64,000 nucleotides of DNA from Cerioporus squamosus (Eukaryota > Basidiomycota > Agaricomycetes > Polyporales > Polyporaceae), in contig JABYQS010000001.1 of NCBI GenBank assembly GCA_022592435.1, positions 682,001 through 746,000 of the forward strand. Reading direction: 5' to 3'. This document shows, piece after piece, positions 48,065 through 59,704 of this stretch. Position 1 is the first letter of the stretch. Each line of letters starts with the position of its first letter. The notes below the pieces were generated by a model, which saw only the letters and a list, made by a program, of their open reading frames with translations, had not been told where the DNA came from and searched no databases. A program made the translations under genes and the position numbers.

Positions 48065-49586
48065 ATGGCCCGCCTCCCGCTCCTTGGCCGCCTCACTTCC
48101 AGAGACTACGCCGCCATCGTCTTCGGCGCCCTCCTCGTCGCCTTCGAGGCCCTCCTCACGTTCATTATCTCCTTCCTCCCCAAGTCCGTCATCCAGTGGT
48201 TCTACGACCGCTCCCGCTCTCTCTTCCATCTCGTAGTCGGCCCTCCCGTGCCCAAGTCCGACGAACAGCGCCTCGCAGAGCGCATCCGCCGCGCCGAGGA
48301 CTTCCAGAAGCTCTGCGAGATCTTTGGCTACGAGCATGAGGAGCACGTCGTTCTCACCAAGGACGGCTACCTCCTTGGCCTCCATCGTCTTCCCGCAAAG
48401 AGGGGCGAGGTCCGCGACCACCCTGGTGTCTCCACCCGCAAGCCCGTCGTCTACCTCCACCATGGTCTCCTCATGAACTCAGAGGGCTGGGTCTGCCTCA
48501 CCTCCTCCGAGCGATCCGTCGCCTTCACCCTCGTCGAGCTTGGCTTCGATGTCTGGCTCGGTAACAACCGCGGCAACAAGTACTCCAAAAAGTCCATCCA
48601 CCACAGCCCCACTTCCGCCAAGTTCTGGGACTACAGCATCGACGACTTTGCCTGGCATGACATTCCGGACTCCATCGAGTACATCTTGAAGGTTACCAAG
48701 GAGCCCAGTCTCAGCTATGTCGGCTTCAGTCAGGGCACCGCACAGGCCTTCGCTGCTCTCAGCATACACCCTCCGCTGAACGAGAAGGTCAATGTCTTTG
48801 TTGCGCTCGCTCCAGCTATGAGCCCTGCGGGTCTCGCCGCCCGAGTGGTCGACGGTCTGATGAAGGCCAGGTGCGTTGGTCTCGTCCGGTTTCCGTGGAC
48901 ACGTCGTCTCACGCAACCCCAGTCCAACCCTCGTCTTCCTCGTCTTTGGCCGCAAGTCCATCATGTCCTCGGTTCCCACCTGGCAGTCCCTTCTCTACCC
49001 GCCCCTCTACTCCGCCGTCATCACCACCTCCCTCACCTGGCTCTTCAACTGGCGCTGCCGCAACATCCCGTCTCTCCAGAAGCTCGCCGCCTTCGCCCAC
49101 CTTTACTCCACCGCCTCCGTCAAGTCCGTCGTGCACTGGTTCCAGATTATGCGCAACGCCAAGTTCCAGATGTACGACGACGACGTGCAGCGCGTCACGC
49201 TCACCACCTCCCGCCGCACCCCGCGCCCGTCCGGCGTCACCGCGTACGCGCCCCTCCGCTTCCCCACGCGCAACATCTTCACCCCCATCGTCCTGCTGTA
49301 CGGGGACAGCGACTCGCTCGTGGACATCGACGTCATGCTGCACGAGCTCCCGAAGAAGAACGTAAGGGTGCGCAGGCTGCATGGGTACGAGCATCTTGAT
49401 GTGATCTGGGGCGAGAACGTGCACAAGGACGTCATCCCGCACGTCGTGAGCGCGTTGCGGGAGCATTGCGTCGACCCCGACCGCCTTGAGAGGTCGGTGA
49501 AGATGACAAACGGGTTCGATGCCGATTTCGAGGATACGACGACGACGAATACGCCCGCGGAGCCGCTCTCGGGCGTTGAGAACTGA
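48065..49586 (+). CDS. Steryl ester hydrolase / acid-lipase-family esterase (Tgl1/Yeh-like)
   Basis: Two exons (48065-48870, 48923-49586) give about 489 residues, the family's usual size. An N-terminal membrane anchor (AAIVFGALLVAFEALLTFIISFLP) precedes the AB-hydrolase-associated lipase region (FQKLCEIFGYEHEEHVVLTKDGYLLGLHRL). The nucleophile elbow is VGFSQGTAQ (Ser in G-x-S-x-G); the oxyanion loop is HHGLLMNSEGWV. The catalytic Asp is in LLYGDSDSLVDID and the His in GYEHLDVIWG. Yeast Tgl1, Yeh1 and Yeh2 cleave sterol esters from lipid droplets or at the plasma membrane. The intron phase (AG|T) and acceptor are unambiguous, and no frame problem was seen. Confidence 0.92.
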
Positions 49587-49916
49587 CCGAGGCCTTCGTG
49601 GAGCGTAGAGGAGCGAGATACCACGCATGTAGTCTGACGGATACCCTGTACTGGGATGGGGGTGCTGCATGCGGTCGTTCGCAGCAGGGCTCAGTGAGCG
49701 GACGGATTGAACGGTACGAAGTAGCAGTACCAATGTAACGACGGTGTAATGGTCCGTACTATACCTAATATTCAACCGGCCAAGCGTGATATCAACGAGA
49801 AGATACGCGCTAGGTCAGGTAGGAGAGAACAGGCAATGGTGCTATGTATAGTCAATTTCGAGGACCACTGCTGGGTTGACTATCGGCCCAGGAGCGCAGA
49901 GCCCCAGCCAAGACTG
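49587..49916. other. Convergent intergenic region
   Basis: 330 bp between the esterase end and the end of the BTB gene on the other strand. Nothing recognisable beyond probable 3' UTRs. Confidence 0.45.
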
Positions 49917-50585
49917 CTACGCCGCCATTGCCTCGTCGATCTCTTCTGTGCTGATTAGGCATAACGTGAACGTTCAGCAGGAAATCCAGTGTCATCTATA
50001 TAGTCGCACTCACGTGGGGTATCTGACTGATGACCGGATTCGTTCGCGAAGGGCAACAACCTTCAAAGCAAGTTCAACGCCCAACTTGTGGAACTCCTCT
50101 GAAGTCAAAGGGTGGGGGCGCACGACGAGGTCTCTCATCGCAGGAGCACGCCACTCGACGATGTCGTACTTGGAGGCAAGCATCAAGCGGGTCAAACACT
50201 CCTCGTTTTTGAGATTCTTCAATGCCCAGCTCCGCACTGCAGGAATCTCCCATCGACTGGCAAGGTCGAGTACAGCCACCCAGGAGGTTGGTCGATCGCG
50301 GATGCAGCGGTGGAGATTCTCACTTGCGCTAGAGATCGGGAGATTGATCAGACATTGAGAAGGACGCAGGGAATGCACGCACGGAAGATTCGCTATGCGA
50401 AGGGACAAGACACGTAACAGATCCCGAAAGTCGTCCGCCCGGATGCCCTCTAGGAACAGAGGGCGTTCCTCGCTTGACCCGTCCTGGATGCCATCGGGTG
50501 TAGCAGGCAGGCTGAACATAGACATAAACGCCTCCGAGTCCTCGAAGTACTTAGTGTGGAGGTACACAGAATGACACATTCTCAA
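49917..50585 (-). pseudogene. BTB/POZ-domain protein, 5'-truncated
   Basis: The main exon (about 50585-50007) reads VYLHTKYFEDSEAFMSMFSLP, then ERPLFLEGIRADDFRDLLRVL, typical of the expanded basidiomycete BTB family. It continues with WVAVLDLASRWEIPAVRSWALKNL and LMLASKYDIVEWRAPAMRDLVVRPHPLT. A short last exon (TEEIDEAMAA, stop at 49917) follows a GT-AG intron. The usual first part of the domain (DGNVVL...FRVH) is missing: upstream there is only non-coding, TATAGAC-rich DNA and no acceptor-linked exon. I therefore treat it as a truncated copy; a distant first exon is the alternative. Confidence 0.6.
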
Positions 50586-51130
50586 CCTGGCGGGACAGAA
50601 CTCAGGCGGTGGTAGATTCGTATTGCATCAGCGAATCGAACACTTGCCTATAGACGGCTATAGACGGCGACGAGGACTTACAGACAATTACAGAGATTTG
50701 TAGAAAAGACTGGAGACGACACACGTCTCTAGGGTTTCATCGAGTTCGACAAGTTCCTATAGATCCCTGTAGGCTCTTGTCGTCAGCGAATAAACCTGGT
50801 AGGAATTCATCAGTTCGCCCCGTTGGCCCAAGGATTCCGGACCGGACAGTGGACTCAACACGCGGGGGCTTCGACCTCGTGACCGCACGACGCGTCAACA
50901 GAACGCGTTTGTTGACGCGTCTGTACCTCCCAGGGTTGGCTTTCGAACGTGAAGACGTCCACTTGATATAGGTCGCTATCATGATCCCATCGATTCTCCA
51001 CAACTTGTTCTCCTTCCACCATCATCCCCGAGTCCGACTTTCCTCCCCCCTCCTCCCCCCTGACTCTTGCTCTGAGCGCGAGTCCCTGCACACCGTCAAC
51101 ATCACTCCGAGACAAGAGCACCGAGACTTA

Positions 51131-51390
51131 CTATCGGTGAGTGTTCGGACCAGACTGATGACATCTGCGACAAGGTAAGTACGTGCCACCTGGTAAGTCG
51201 CTCGTAAGTTTTAGTGCGACGCAATTGCGACCGTCGATGGTAATATCCACGTGCACAAGACGACTCAACCTGTTCCAGGAACTCCGTGTATTCATCAGAG
51301 ATAGTAAGTGTGATATGTTCTGCTGCGTCATCCACGTCGCTAGCGACTTGCAAGACACTGAGCAGGTACGCGCGTCGAGGGTCTAGGATG
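51131..51390 (-). pseudogene. Possible exon or gene fragment of unknown family
   Basis: Two overlapping minus-strand frames give a natural-looking sequence: VASDVDDAAEHITLTISDEYTEF, then in the shifted frame VDITIDGRNCVALKLTSDLPGGTYLP. No start, clear splice sites or recognised domain were found. It could be a relic exon or a real exon with an indel. Confidence 0.3.
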
Positions 51391-52475
51391 GTGTTGACTG
51401 GACATGTCGCTTACGTAAGCGTATTAGTCCTTGTGTATTGTAGTCGCATTCAATATGATCTATTGGTTCAGCTCATCTGTTCAATGGTTTGATTGCTCCC
51501 GTCCAGCTTGTTCGACCAAGGTGAACCAGCCAGTCTCAAATGGGCCTATAGACCCCTGCCGTGGTGCCCGCAAGCCTCTGTAGTCGTTTATCCTCCTGCC
51601 CGCGGAGGTCTATAGAGGTCTATAGATACGTGGGCGCACCCCTATAGACCAATATGACATCTACAATAACCCATTACCCCTCGACAATTCCATAATGACT
51701 CGGTAGACCCATATGGAACTCGATACGCGTCTATCGAGCAGTGTTCAATTCGCTGATGTGCAAGTACAAGCTCACCCGAATGTAGAGCGGTTTCTGTTCC
51801 TTGAAAAACTCGGAGTCCCTGACCAAGGTGTTGGAGGTCTCAGTGGTATCAGTCATGTTTTTGTGACGGGATGTGCGATCGAGCAAACCTACACTGCGCC
51901 GGTACTACTTAGATGTGGTCGAGAAGTTGTGCTGCGGTAGCTTAATATTAATGAGCCTCGTGGTCGTTACTTGTGCGCAGGCGTCCTTCTTCGCTGTCAT
52001 ATAACACGATCTCGCCTTTCGATGCAACCGGTCTTCCAATGAGCACATGCTGATAGATTTGACACTAGGACCACATCCGGTTACGTGCGGTATGTGGGTT
52101 TTGCGTAACAAACCCTGCAGTAAGCTGGGGCGAGCTGACCACTTGATCAATTGTTCTTCGGAGTTTGAGGGCACCTTCTGGCCCTCAGAGTTAGACACGA
52201 TAGAGACGTTGACTCGAAATCCAGAACATCGACAGGCGACCCAAATCGCGAGCAACGCATTCAGACTGCTAATAATGATGTCATGATCATTACTTATGAT
52301 GTTCACGTCGAGTAACGCACACGCTCCTAGAAGAGTGCCGACTGACTCACCTGCACCTTGCCTGCACCTCATGGAGGGATTGCTTTGAGCCGCATTCGTC
52401 CGATTCTGCCCTACTCTGCGCCGTCGTTGTAATCGTCTTTGCACAGGATGTGGTTGACAGCCACAGGCGCGGGCG

Positions 52476-52588
52476 TTCGAGAACGTCCGATCGCTTTCGT
52501 CCGAGTAACGGTCCCGAAGAGGCAACTGGCGTGTCCCACAATTGGCTGACTCATGATTTGAAACCCCGCGAGCGTGGTCGTATATAAG
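52476..52588 (+). promoter_or_regulatory. Polyubiquitin promoter: heat-shock element, CCAAT and TATA
   Basis: TTCGAGAACGTCC at 52476-52488 contains alternating TTC/GAA/TCC units spaced as in a heat-shock element. ATTGG (reverse CCAAT) lies at 52541-52545. TATATAAG is at 52581-52588, about 100 bp before the ATG. Heat-shock factor control is well known for fungal polyubiquitin genes. Confidence 0.65.
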
Positions 52589-52746
52589 CCCTTCCCCGCA
52601 GTGCGTCGCCTCCCAACTCGCTCTCTCCAACCACACACACCACCCGCCGTACCCTCTCATCGCGCATATCCTCTGTCACCATGCAGATCTTCGTTAAGAC
52701 TCTGACTGGGAAGACCATCACCTTGGAGGTTGAGTCCTCCGACACT

Positions 52747-53170
52747 GGATGACTTCCCGTAAGAATCTACGGCACTCTGGATGTCCGTAGATGCTGGATC
52801 TGAGCTAACGGCCGAGATGCCGAGTGCAGATTCAGACTCCGCTCTCAAACGCCCGTCCGTAAACACGTCAGGCGCCCAAAATCTAGAAGGGGGGGTCGAC
52901 CCCCCCTTCTAAACTTCAGCACGTCCGTAAATCCTCGCTTAAGCTCGCTTAGGGCGTCGGGAGGACTCAAAAGGCAGTCGCGATCATTACAAATCCTGTT
53001 GGCATCAACAAATACCGGATTGGGCGCTGACAAATGCTGACATAAGAGTCCCGCCGAGGATGAGCCGTCCAGCGTCTGGTCGTTCAGCGCCCAAGAGATC
53101 CAAGGGAGATCAAACTCCGCAAGCGAGCATTTACGGCGATTTGGCCGTAAATTCTTACGGGAAGTCATCC
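52747..53170. mobile_element. MITE-like TIR element inserted in polyubiquitin exon
   Basis: 424-bp insertion with terminal inverted repeats of 27 bp (52747-52773 and 53144-53170) that differ at one position. Each begins GGATGACTTCCCGTAAGAAT. It is flanked by ACT on both sides (52744-52746 and 53171-53173), a 3-bp target duplication; removing element plus one copy restores the ubiquitin codons exactly. Several CCGTAAA/CCGTAGA motifs lie under both ends, as in elements with subterminal transposase sites. No transposase is encoded, so it is non-autonomous. The 3-bp duplication fits CACTA-like or PIF/Harbinger-like groups, but the TIR does not start CACTA and the target is not TWA, so it is left unclassified. 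Confidence 0.9.
52884..52911. repeat. 28-bp perfect palindrome inside the inserted element
   Basis: Seven G, then TCGA, then seven C, flanked by TAGAA and TTCTA arms; both arms match perfectly. It would form a strong hairpin in single-stranded DNA or RNA. It divides the element unevenly, at roughly one third. Confidence 0.9.
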
Positions 53171-53247
53171 ACTATCGACAATGTAAAGGCGAAGATTCAA
53201 GACAAGGAGGGGTGAGTGGCGTTTCATCCGGCCCTTATCGTTCGTGA

Positions 53248-53776
<529 letters not shown>

Positions 53777-53824
53777 TGAGTGGCGCTTCGTCCTTGACCC
53801 GGCGGCGGTACCGGTCGTTACTGA

Positions 53825-54226
<402 letters not shown>

Positions 54227-54467
54227 TAGTCCTTCGTCTCCGTGGAGGCAACTGATGTTGTTGGTCGTGTGTCTTCGCTCGTCGTTCGTTGGCTGTACAT
54301 GTATATCACCCCTATCGTTTCCCGCATCATCCGCATTGGAATGTATCATCATCTGGCTTGAACATCACGAGTGGAATGTGTGTGAGACGCTATTGCGACA
54401 ACCTCGAGTATCCGAGTATAGCATTCTAGAGTAGACAACATAGCCTATGCTGCTATAAGCTTCGCCG

Positions 54468-55607
54468 TCAGTCTTGCCCCGCAGTGGTGTCCGCACTACT
54501 CGAAGGCCCATGCTTCCTCCGCCGCTTCCTCTTGTGACCTGTCCCTTCCATGTGTGTCGATGAGGAGTCAACGTCGCCGTCCTCTCGTCTGCGCTTCTCT
54601 CCCACTTCTGCCTTCGACTTCGCCGGCGGTGCATCCTTCGTTGTCGCGGCAGCATTGGGTTTCTTTTTCTTTACGCTCAAAGGATTCGGGCCCTTCGGTC
54701 CTTTCTTCTTCTTTCTTGGAGGCTCTGTCGGTGCAGTAGTCGGTAGCTTCGCTGCCTCCGGCGCGGTAGGGTGCAAGGCCTTTTCTTCTTCCTGCAGTGA
54801 AGAGAGAGTGAGCGTGAGCGTGAACCTGACGGGTATGGGAACAAACTGGATACGTACGAGGGCCTTTGCTCGGAGTGTAGCATCACTTGGGGGTTCGAGG
54901 ATCATGACGGAGCGGTTGATGTGGACGATGGGGACGGCGGGGATGGCTCGCAGCTTCTGTCGGAGTTCTTGCGATTGTGTTGCGAGGACGTAGCGGTGCT
55001 TGTTCGTCTCGCCTGCGTATGCGCATAAGGTCAGGGTCGTTCTCGCATGTGCGGCGGAGAGCAGAACGGATAGACGGCGGGCAAGAGAGAGAGATGTGGG
55101 AAGAGTGGCATGGAAGGAAATAAACGTACCAACGACACTGCTGAGGCACTCGTCCCCCGGGATGGCTTCGCGATGGTTGCATTTCCGCCGCTCGAACGTC
55201 TTCGCGAGGTCCACGGCGGGCTGCTGCTCCTTGCCTTGGAGGTAGAGCTCGTGGATGCAGCATTGGGTGATCACTGAAGAGCGGCTTCGCCGGGCGTCCG
55301 GTCAGCGATCGCGCGGGAGACGGGACGAGTATGCGGAGGAGAGGGGAGAGGAAACTCACTGGGCTTGACAGTTCCCTGCAGCACGACCCCAAGCTGCTTC
55401 ACGAAGTCGATTTTACGTGCGATTGCGTCTTTGCACATGTGCGAGTCCACTAGCATGTGTACATTATGAATTAGCGGTATAGAGCGAGACCGTGGACGTG
55501 GACGTGGACGTGGACGTACCCAGCACTTGGTATGGCTGCCGAAATCCGAAAGACATGGAATACAGGGACATGAGTTTGCGGTACGCCTTGGCTCGTTTCT
55601 GCCGCAT
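54468..55607 (-). CDS. UTP23: rRNA-processing protein UTP23 (PIN-domain)
   Basis: Utp23 is a PIN-like protein of the small-subunit processome needed for snR30 release and 18S rRNA maturation. The start at 55607 gives MRQKRAKAYRKLMSLYSMSFGFRQPYQVL, the family N-terminus. Next come VDSHMCKDAIARKIDFVKQLGVVLQGTVKP (PIN core) and ITQCCIHELYLQGKE. The zinc-knuckle-like cluster follows (RRKCNHREAIPGDECLSSVVG), then HRYVLATQSQELRQKLRAIPAVPIVHINRSVMILEPPS. A lysine-rich tail (PRKKKKGPKGPNPLSVKKKKP) ends it. About five exons, including small intron gaps near 55500-55450, 55360-55270 and 55130-55010. No frame break was seen. It is divergent from EMC7. Confidence 0.93.
55485..55514. repeat. GTGGAC hexanucleotide repeat in UTP23 intron 1
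   Basis: Four to five tandem copies of GTGGAC immediately inside the first intron, next to the donor. Probably length-variable. Confidence 0.75.
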
Positions 55608-55831
55608 GTTGGATACTGTTCAAAGACTTATATATGCAAGATTTGTGTTGTCGTGAGGGATTTCTGAGTGTAGTAAGGAACTTCAGACAGAGCGCGAACA
55701 AGAGGAGAGCCGAGGCAAGTGGAGGTCGAGAAGAAAGCAGCTGCAGAGCAGAGAATTGCCGCCGGCGCCGGACCGCACGAGCTCGCGCGTCCTGCGAGTT
55801 CTCCTCCGACTTGGACCTCTACCACGACATC
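55608..55831. promoter_or_regulatory. Shared divergent promoter, UTP23 and EMC7
   Basis: 224 bp between start codons of opposite genes. No TATA box is certain. Confidence 0.55.
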
Positions 55832-56940
55832 ATGCGTATACCCCTGGCCCTACTTGCGCTCACAAGGTGAAGATACAACATTGGCAATGGCGAGAGGCTT
55901 ACTCTGACGATACATGACTGTGCCCGCCAGCTCGTGCCTGTCGGCACTCGCGCTCGACCTCAAGGGCCGCATACAGTGGAACGACCGTTGTCCAGGTGCG
56001 CGTCGACAATCTTACTCGCAGAATACTTGTAACTGAAGAACCCATGGCAGGCATTGATGACCTTGGGCAAGCCAAGGTCGTGTTGGACAACGGGAAGCAC
56101 CGCGGAGGCGTGACACGAGACGGCGCTTTCACAATGTGCGTACAGGACCCCCCCCCCCCCCTTCCCCTCCACGCTCCCCAACCCTGACGTCTTGGCATGC
56201 TACAGACCTGGAGTCCCCGCAGGGACGTACGTCCTCTCTGTGGTCGCGCACGACCACATGTTCGAGCAGGTCCGTACAGCCCCGCCCCGCACCCGCTCTT
56301 CCACCCCGCTCACTCTTCCTCCCTCCCCCAGATGCGCGTGGATGTCTTCGAGACAGAGAGCCTGCCGGAAGTGCGGCCGTACTTCCCGGGGACGCCGCTC
56401 TCGTCGCCTGCGAGTGTGACGCTCCCTTACCCCATCCTGCTCTCCGCACGGGCGAAGCACGACTACTTTGTGCCGCGCGAGAGCTTCAACGTGCTCGCGA
56501 TGTTCAAGAACCCGATGATGATGATGATGCTCGGCGCGGGTGTGCTCGTGCTGCTCATGCCGACCATGATGGTGCGCTCTTCGCATTCGTCCTTCCTCTC
56601 CCTCCTCGGTTGGCTCCCAAATCCATTCCTGCCGGAGAAGGCAAGCAACGGGACTGACGCTGCAGTTTCGTGCAGAAAAACATGGATCCGGAAGTCATGG
56701 AAGAGTTCAACGAGCGTCAGGCCAAGATGTCGGGTGTGCAGAGTGCGTTGCAGAGTGGCGATATTGTGGGCGGGTACGTTAGCCTCGGGAACTGCTGGTT
56801 GTCTTCAGACTCTGACACTTTTCTTCAGTTTCTCCAAGATGTTGGCGGGGGACGAACCCAAGGCGGCTTCCTCCGGCGCGTCGAAGGGTGCGAGCTCCTC
56901 CGGAGCGAAACAGAGATCGGGCAAGAACAAGAGACGGTGA
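55832..56940 (+). CDS. EMC7: ER membrane protein complex subunit 7
   Basis: EMC7 is the lumenal beta-sandwich subunit of the complex that inserts tail-anchored and polytopic membrane proteins. Exon 1 (MRIPLALLALT) and exon 2 (SSCLSALALDLKGRIQWNDRCPG) together form a cleavable signal peptide and the start of the domain. The body reads LGQAKVVLDNGKHRGGVTRDGAF, then PGVPAGTYVLSVVAHDHMFEQ and MRVDVFETESLPEVRPYFPG. The single membrane span is MMMMMLGAGVLVLLMPTMM, followed by the cytosolic NMDPEVMEEFNERQAKMSG and a Ser/Lys-rich end at 56940. Six or seven exons with short introns. All junctions keep phase. Intron 3 contains a run of 14 C. Confidence 0.93.
56148..56161. repeat. Poly-C tract (14 C) in EMC7 intron
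   Basis: Uninterrupted run of 14 C just after an intron donor. Its length is prone to sequencing error. Confidence 0.85.
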
Positions 56941-57035
56941 GCATTGAGCATGCTCATATAGCTACAGATTATTGTTACACATATTCCCGGGTATACATTA
57001 TGAGGCAACGGATAGAGAGCGTGCGAGAGCGTGTA

Positions 57036-57674
57036 TCATGACTGCGACGCTGTTGCTGGTGGTGATGCTGAAGTTGTAGGATCTTGGCCGGCGACTCCAT
57101 TGCCATGCGGGTAGTCGAGTATGCGTCGCAGGGCGGCGTTCCTGTCCCGTTGTTGCCATGAGCTATTGGATTGAGCGCGAGATATGCGGCGACGGACCTC
57201 TGCTTGAACCGAGCCAGGACCGCATGGACACCCTGTTCATCATCCTCGATGGCTGGAGTTGCGCTGCGGACTCCGGTTAGGCAGGGCCAGGGGCGCACAG
57301 CACAGGGAAGAGACCGACTTGTCTACCGGTTTTGTCATGGTCTCGATGACATACATGCTGTTGTTGCGCAGGGCAGGCTCTCCAGCGACGGCAGCGCCAG
57401 GCGCATCTGCGACTTTGACAGCAGAGACGACGAGATCAGCAGATAGGCTCTTGACGGTCGGGGTGCCAGGCCGCGCGGGATCGTAGTCGAGAACGAGGAC
57501 GTGTTCGCCTGGATACTGGGGCAGCAGGGAGTTCGCTGGGTCGTCTGCGTAGTGGTATTCTATGACGGGGTGGCTGAGGGATGTGGACGCAGGGACGGAT
57601 GGGTTGTTGAGCGACTGGCTGTGCGCGATGAGGACATAGTACGGGGGATCTGTGGACGGCGACACTGCAGCCAT
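57036..57674 (-). CDS. Conserved fungal protein of unknown function
   Basis: The start at 57674 (MAAVSPSTDPPYYVLIAHSQ) leads through IEYHYADDPANSLLPQYPGEHVLVLDYDP and VKSLSADLVVSAVKVADAPGA to NNSMYVIETMTKPVD. After an intron near 57320-57265, EDDEQGVHAVLARFKQ follows, then RDRNAALRRILDYPHGNGV and the stop at 57036. About 180 residues, soluble, with no signal peptide. The block 'EHVLVLDYDP...MYVIET...ARFKQRNA.LRRIL.YP' is one I recognise as shared among Agaricomycete hypothetical proteins, but no function is known to me. The short last intron (about 35 bp) is uncertain. It is convergent with EMC7. Confidence 0.75.
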
Positions 57675-58285
57675 AGAGACTAGAGGCGGTGAGTATATGG
57701 GATCAGCAGCAGTGCCCGGAATAGAGAGTCAAGGCAAGAACGCAAGGTGCAGATCGTTGTGAGCAGAGGCCATCAAACCGCCCATGCCAGGCACGCGAGT
57801 CGCGTCGGGAGTTCCCACGCGTACTTACAGTCGTCGATGAGCAGGCGTCTATCGGGTACTCAGGCCAATCCGTTGCTTGCCTCCTGCTTTCTCCCATGCG
57901 CACTGTACGACTGACATCCCCGTCGATCCATCTGTGTACTTTGCTAGCTACTGCCAGCACGAAATGGCATGGCTTCATTTGCAGATTCTGTCAGTACTTG
58001 CCGCCCCGGGTATACATGCGGGTCATCAGCGCGGTCCCCCTGGTGACCGACGATTCTGTACCCCTCCTTCGGTGTGATGAGGCGTAACCACGCCCATGCC
58101 GCCGCACATATAGCCCGGCTCCTTCAGGTCAGTCTTCCCTCAAGTCTTCTCCAACGCAGCGCGCCGCGTTCTGCGTTGTCTCCCGCTCCCGCCCTCCGTC
58201 CTTCGCACCCTCTTTCCTTTTCAATTACATTCATTTCTTCTCCCGTGTATTCCTATCCGCCCGACGGCTTGAGCTTCAGACAACA
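57675..58285. other. Promoter region of CAP-protein gene
   Basis: 610 bp between the unknown gene and the CAP gene, divergent. CT-rich leader (58130-58250) precedes the ATG, as in strongly expressed fungal genes. An ATATAGCCCGG stretch near 58107 could serve as a TATA-like element. Confidence 0.45.
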
Positions 58286-59704
58286 ATGAATCGCCTGGTG
58301 TACTTCCTCTTTTCCCTTCCCCTCCTCCTTTCCTTCATCACCAGTGCCCACGCCGGCCCCGCATGCGCCCGCAGAAATCAGGGAACAGACTCTTGCATCG
58401 ACGCCTGCAAGCAAAAGTGGGGTTGGCCTGGCTTCGTTATGGGCACAGACCGTTGGGGTTCTGTCATGACCGTCACCAAGACCAATGACATGGGTGCTGT
58501 CATCACCCAGGCATGCCGTGTCCGAACGTACGTAACTCCGTTATATGGCTGCTGCGCCACAACTGCTTAACCTCCTCCTCCACATAGGTCTGGTGCCCTG
58601 GGCTCTGCTCCCGGCTCGGTGTCCATCACATCCAACACGAGCATTCCCTTGTCTGCACAGACACAGCGCGCCATTTCCACCGATGCTCCTTCCCTCGCGC
58701 CCGCCAATGTGATCCAAACCGCGTCCGTGTCCACTATCACATCTGCACCTGTTTCGGGCGCACACTCTGTGTCCTTCGCGCCCTTCGCTGCGAACAGCTC
58801 CTCGTTCAGCATCTCCCTCCTCAACACCACCAAGACTTCTACCAAGAAGGCGTCCTCTACATCCTCGAAGAAGCCCACTGCGTTCGTGACCTCCACGAAG
58901 CCACGCACCACTTCCACCCCCGCTGCCCCGAAGACCACAAGCACTCCTCCTCCGGCGCCACCTACCACCCAAGAGAAGCCCACCACGACGCCGAAGACCA
59001 CGCAAGCCAAGACGACGTCGTCAAAGCAGGCCGCCTCGACCCAGAAGGCATCCAGCGGCAACTCCGGCTCTAGCACCGGCGCCACTTCCCAGAGTGACAT
59101 CGATGCGTACCTCCAGGCGCACAACTCTGTTCGTGCACAGCACGGTGCCTCGCCACTCAGCTGGAGTGACGACCTCGCCGCATCCGCGCAGTCTTGGGCC
59201 AACAACTGTGTCTTCCAGCACTCCGGCGGCAAGCTCGGACCGTTTGGCGGTACGTAGTGATTCCCCCAGTGGTACCATCTAGAACGTTGCGTGATACTCA
59301 TCTTGATGATCTGCAGAGAACCTTGCTGCTGGCACCGGCGGCAGCTACGGGATTGGTCCCGCCGTGAAGTCCTGGACCGACGAAGTTTGTACGTCTTTGC
59401 TATCCCTTGAGCCTGCTGTTCGTCGTTAACCATGCGTTGCAGCCGACTACGACCCGAGCAACCCTCAGGCGTCGCACTTCACCCAGGTCGTCTGGAAGGG
59501 CTCCACCCAGGTCGGCTGCGCTGTGCAGTCCTGCTCAGGCATCTTCGATGCCAGCTTCGGAGCCGCAAAGTACTTCGTGTGCGAGTACTTCCCGCAGGGC
59601 AATATCATCGGCGCATTTGAGTACGTCTTCTTTTTTCCGGCTCAGTCCATCCCGCACGCCTCGATTCTGACGCGGGCCCTCATAGTCAGAACGTCCAAGC
59701 GTGA
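58286..59704 (+). CDS. Secreted CAP/SCP/PR-1 domain protein (Pry1-like)
   Basis: MNRLVYFLFSLPLLLSFITSAHA is a clear signal peptide. A short Cys-containing domain (CARRNQGTDSCIDACKQKWGWPG) follows, then about 170 residues of Ser/Thr/Pro/Lys-rich, probably O-glycosylated linker. The CAP domain begins DIDAYLQAHNSVRAQHGASPLSWSDDLAASAQSWANNC and continues ENLAAGTG. It contains the family signatures HFTQVVWKGSTQVGCAV and YFVCEYFPQGN. Catalytic-like His and Glu positions of the CAP cavity are present. Yeast Pry proteins bind and export sterols; plant PR-1 and animal CRISP are relatives. Five or six exons; the final exon ends QNVQA at 59704. The extra N-terminal Cys module is not standard in Pry1. 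Confidence 0.9.

Larger units (their letters stand above)
50586..52680. other. Repeat-scarred region upstream of polyubiquitin
   Basis: 2.1 kb lacking an intact gene. CTATAGAC units occur near 50648-50667 in one orientation and near 51604-51625 in the other, with further copies near 51545 and 51643. A minus-strand segment at about 51360-51200 (ASDVDDAAEHITLTISDEYTEFLEQVESS, then in another frame HVDITIDGRNCVALKLTSDLPGG) looks like protein-coding remains split by a frame break. The last 250 bp forms the polyubiquitin promoter. Confidence 0.5.
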
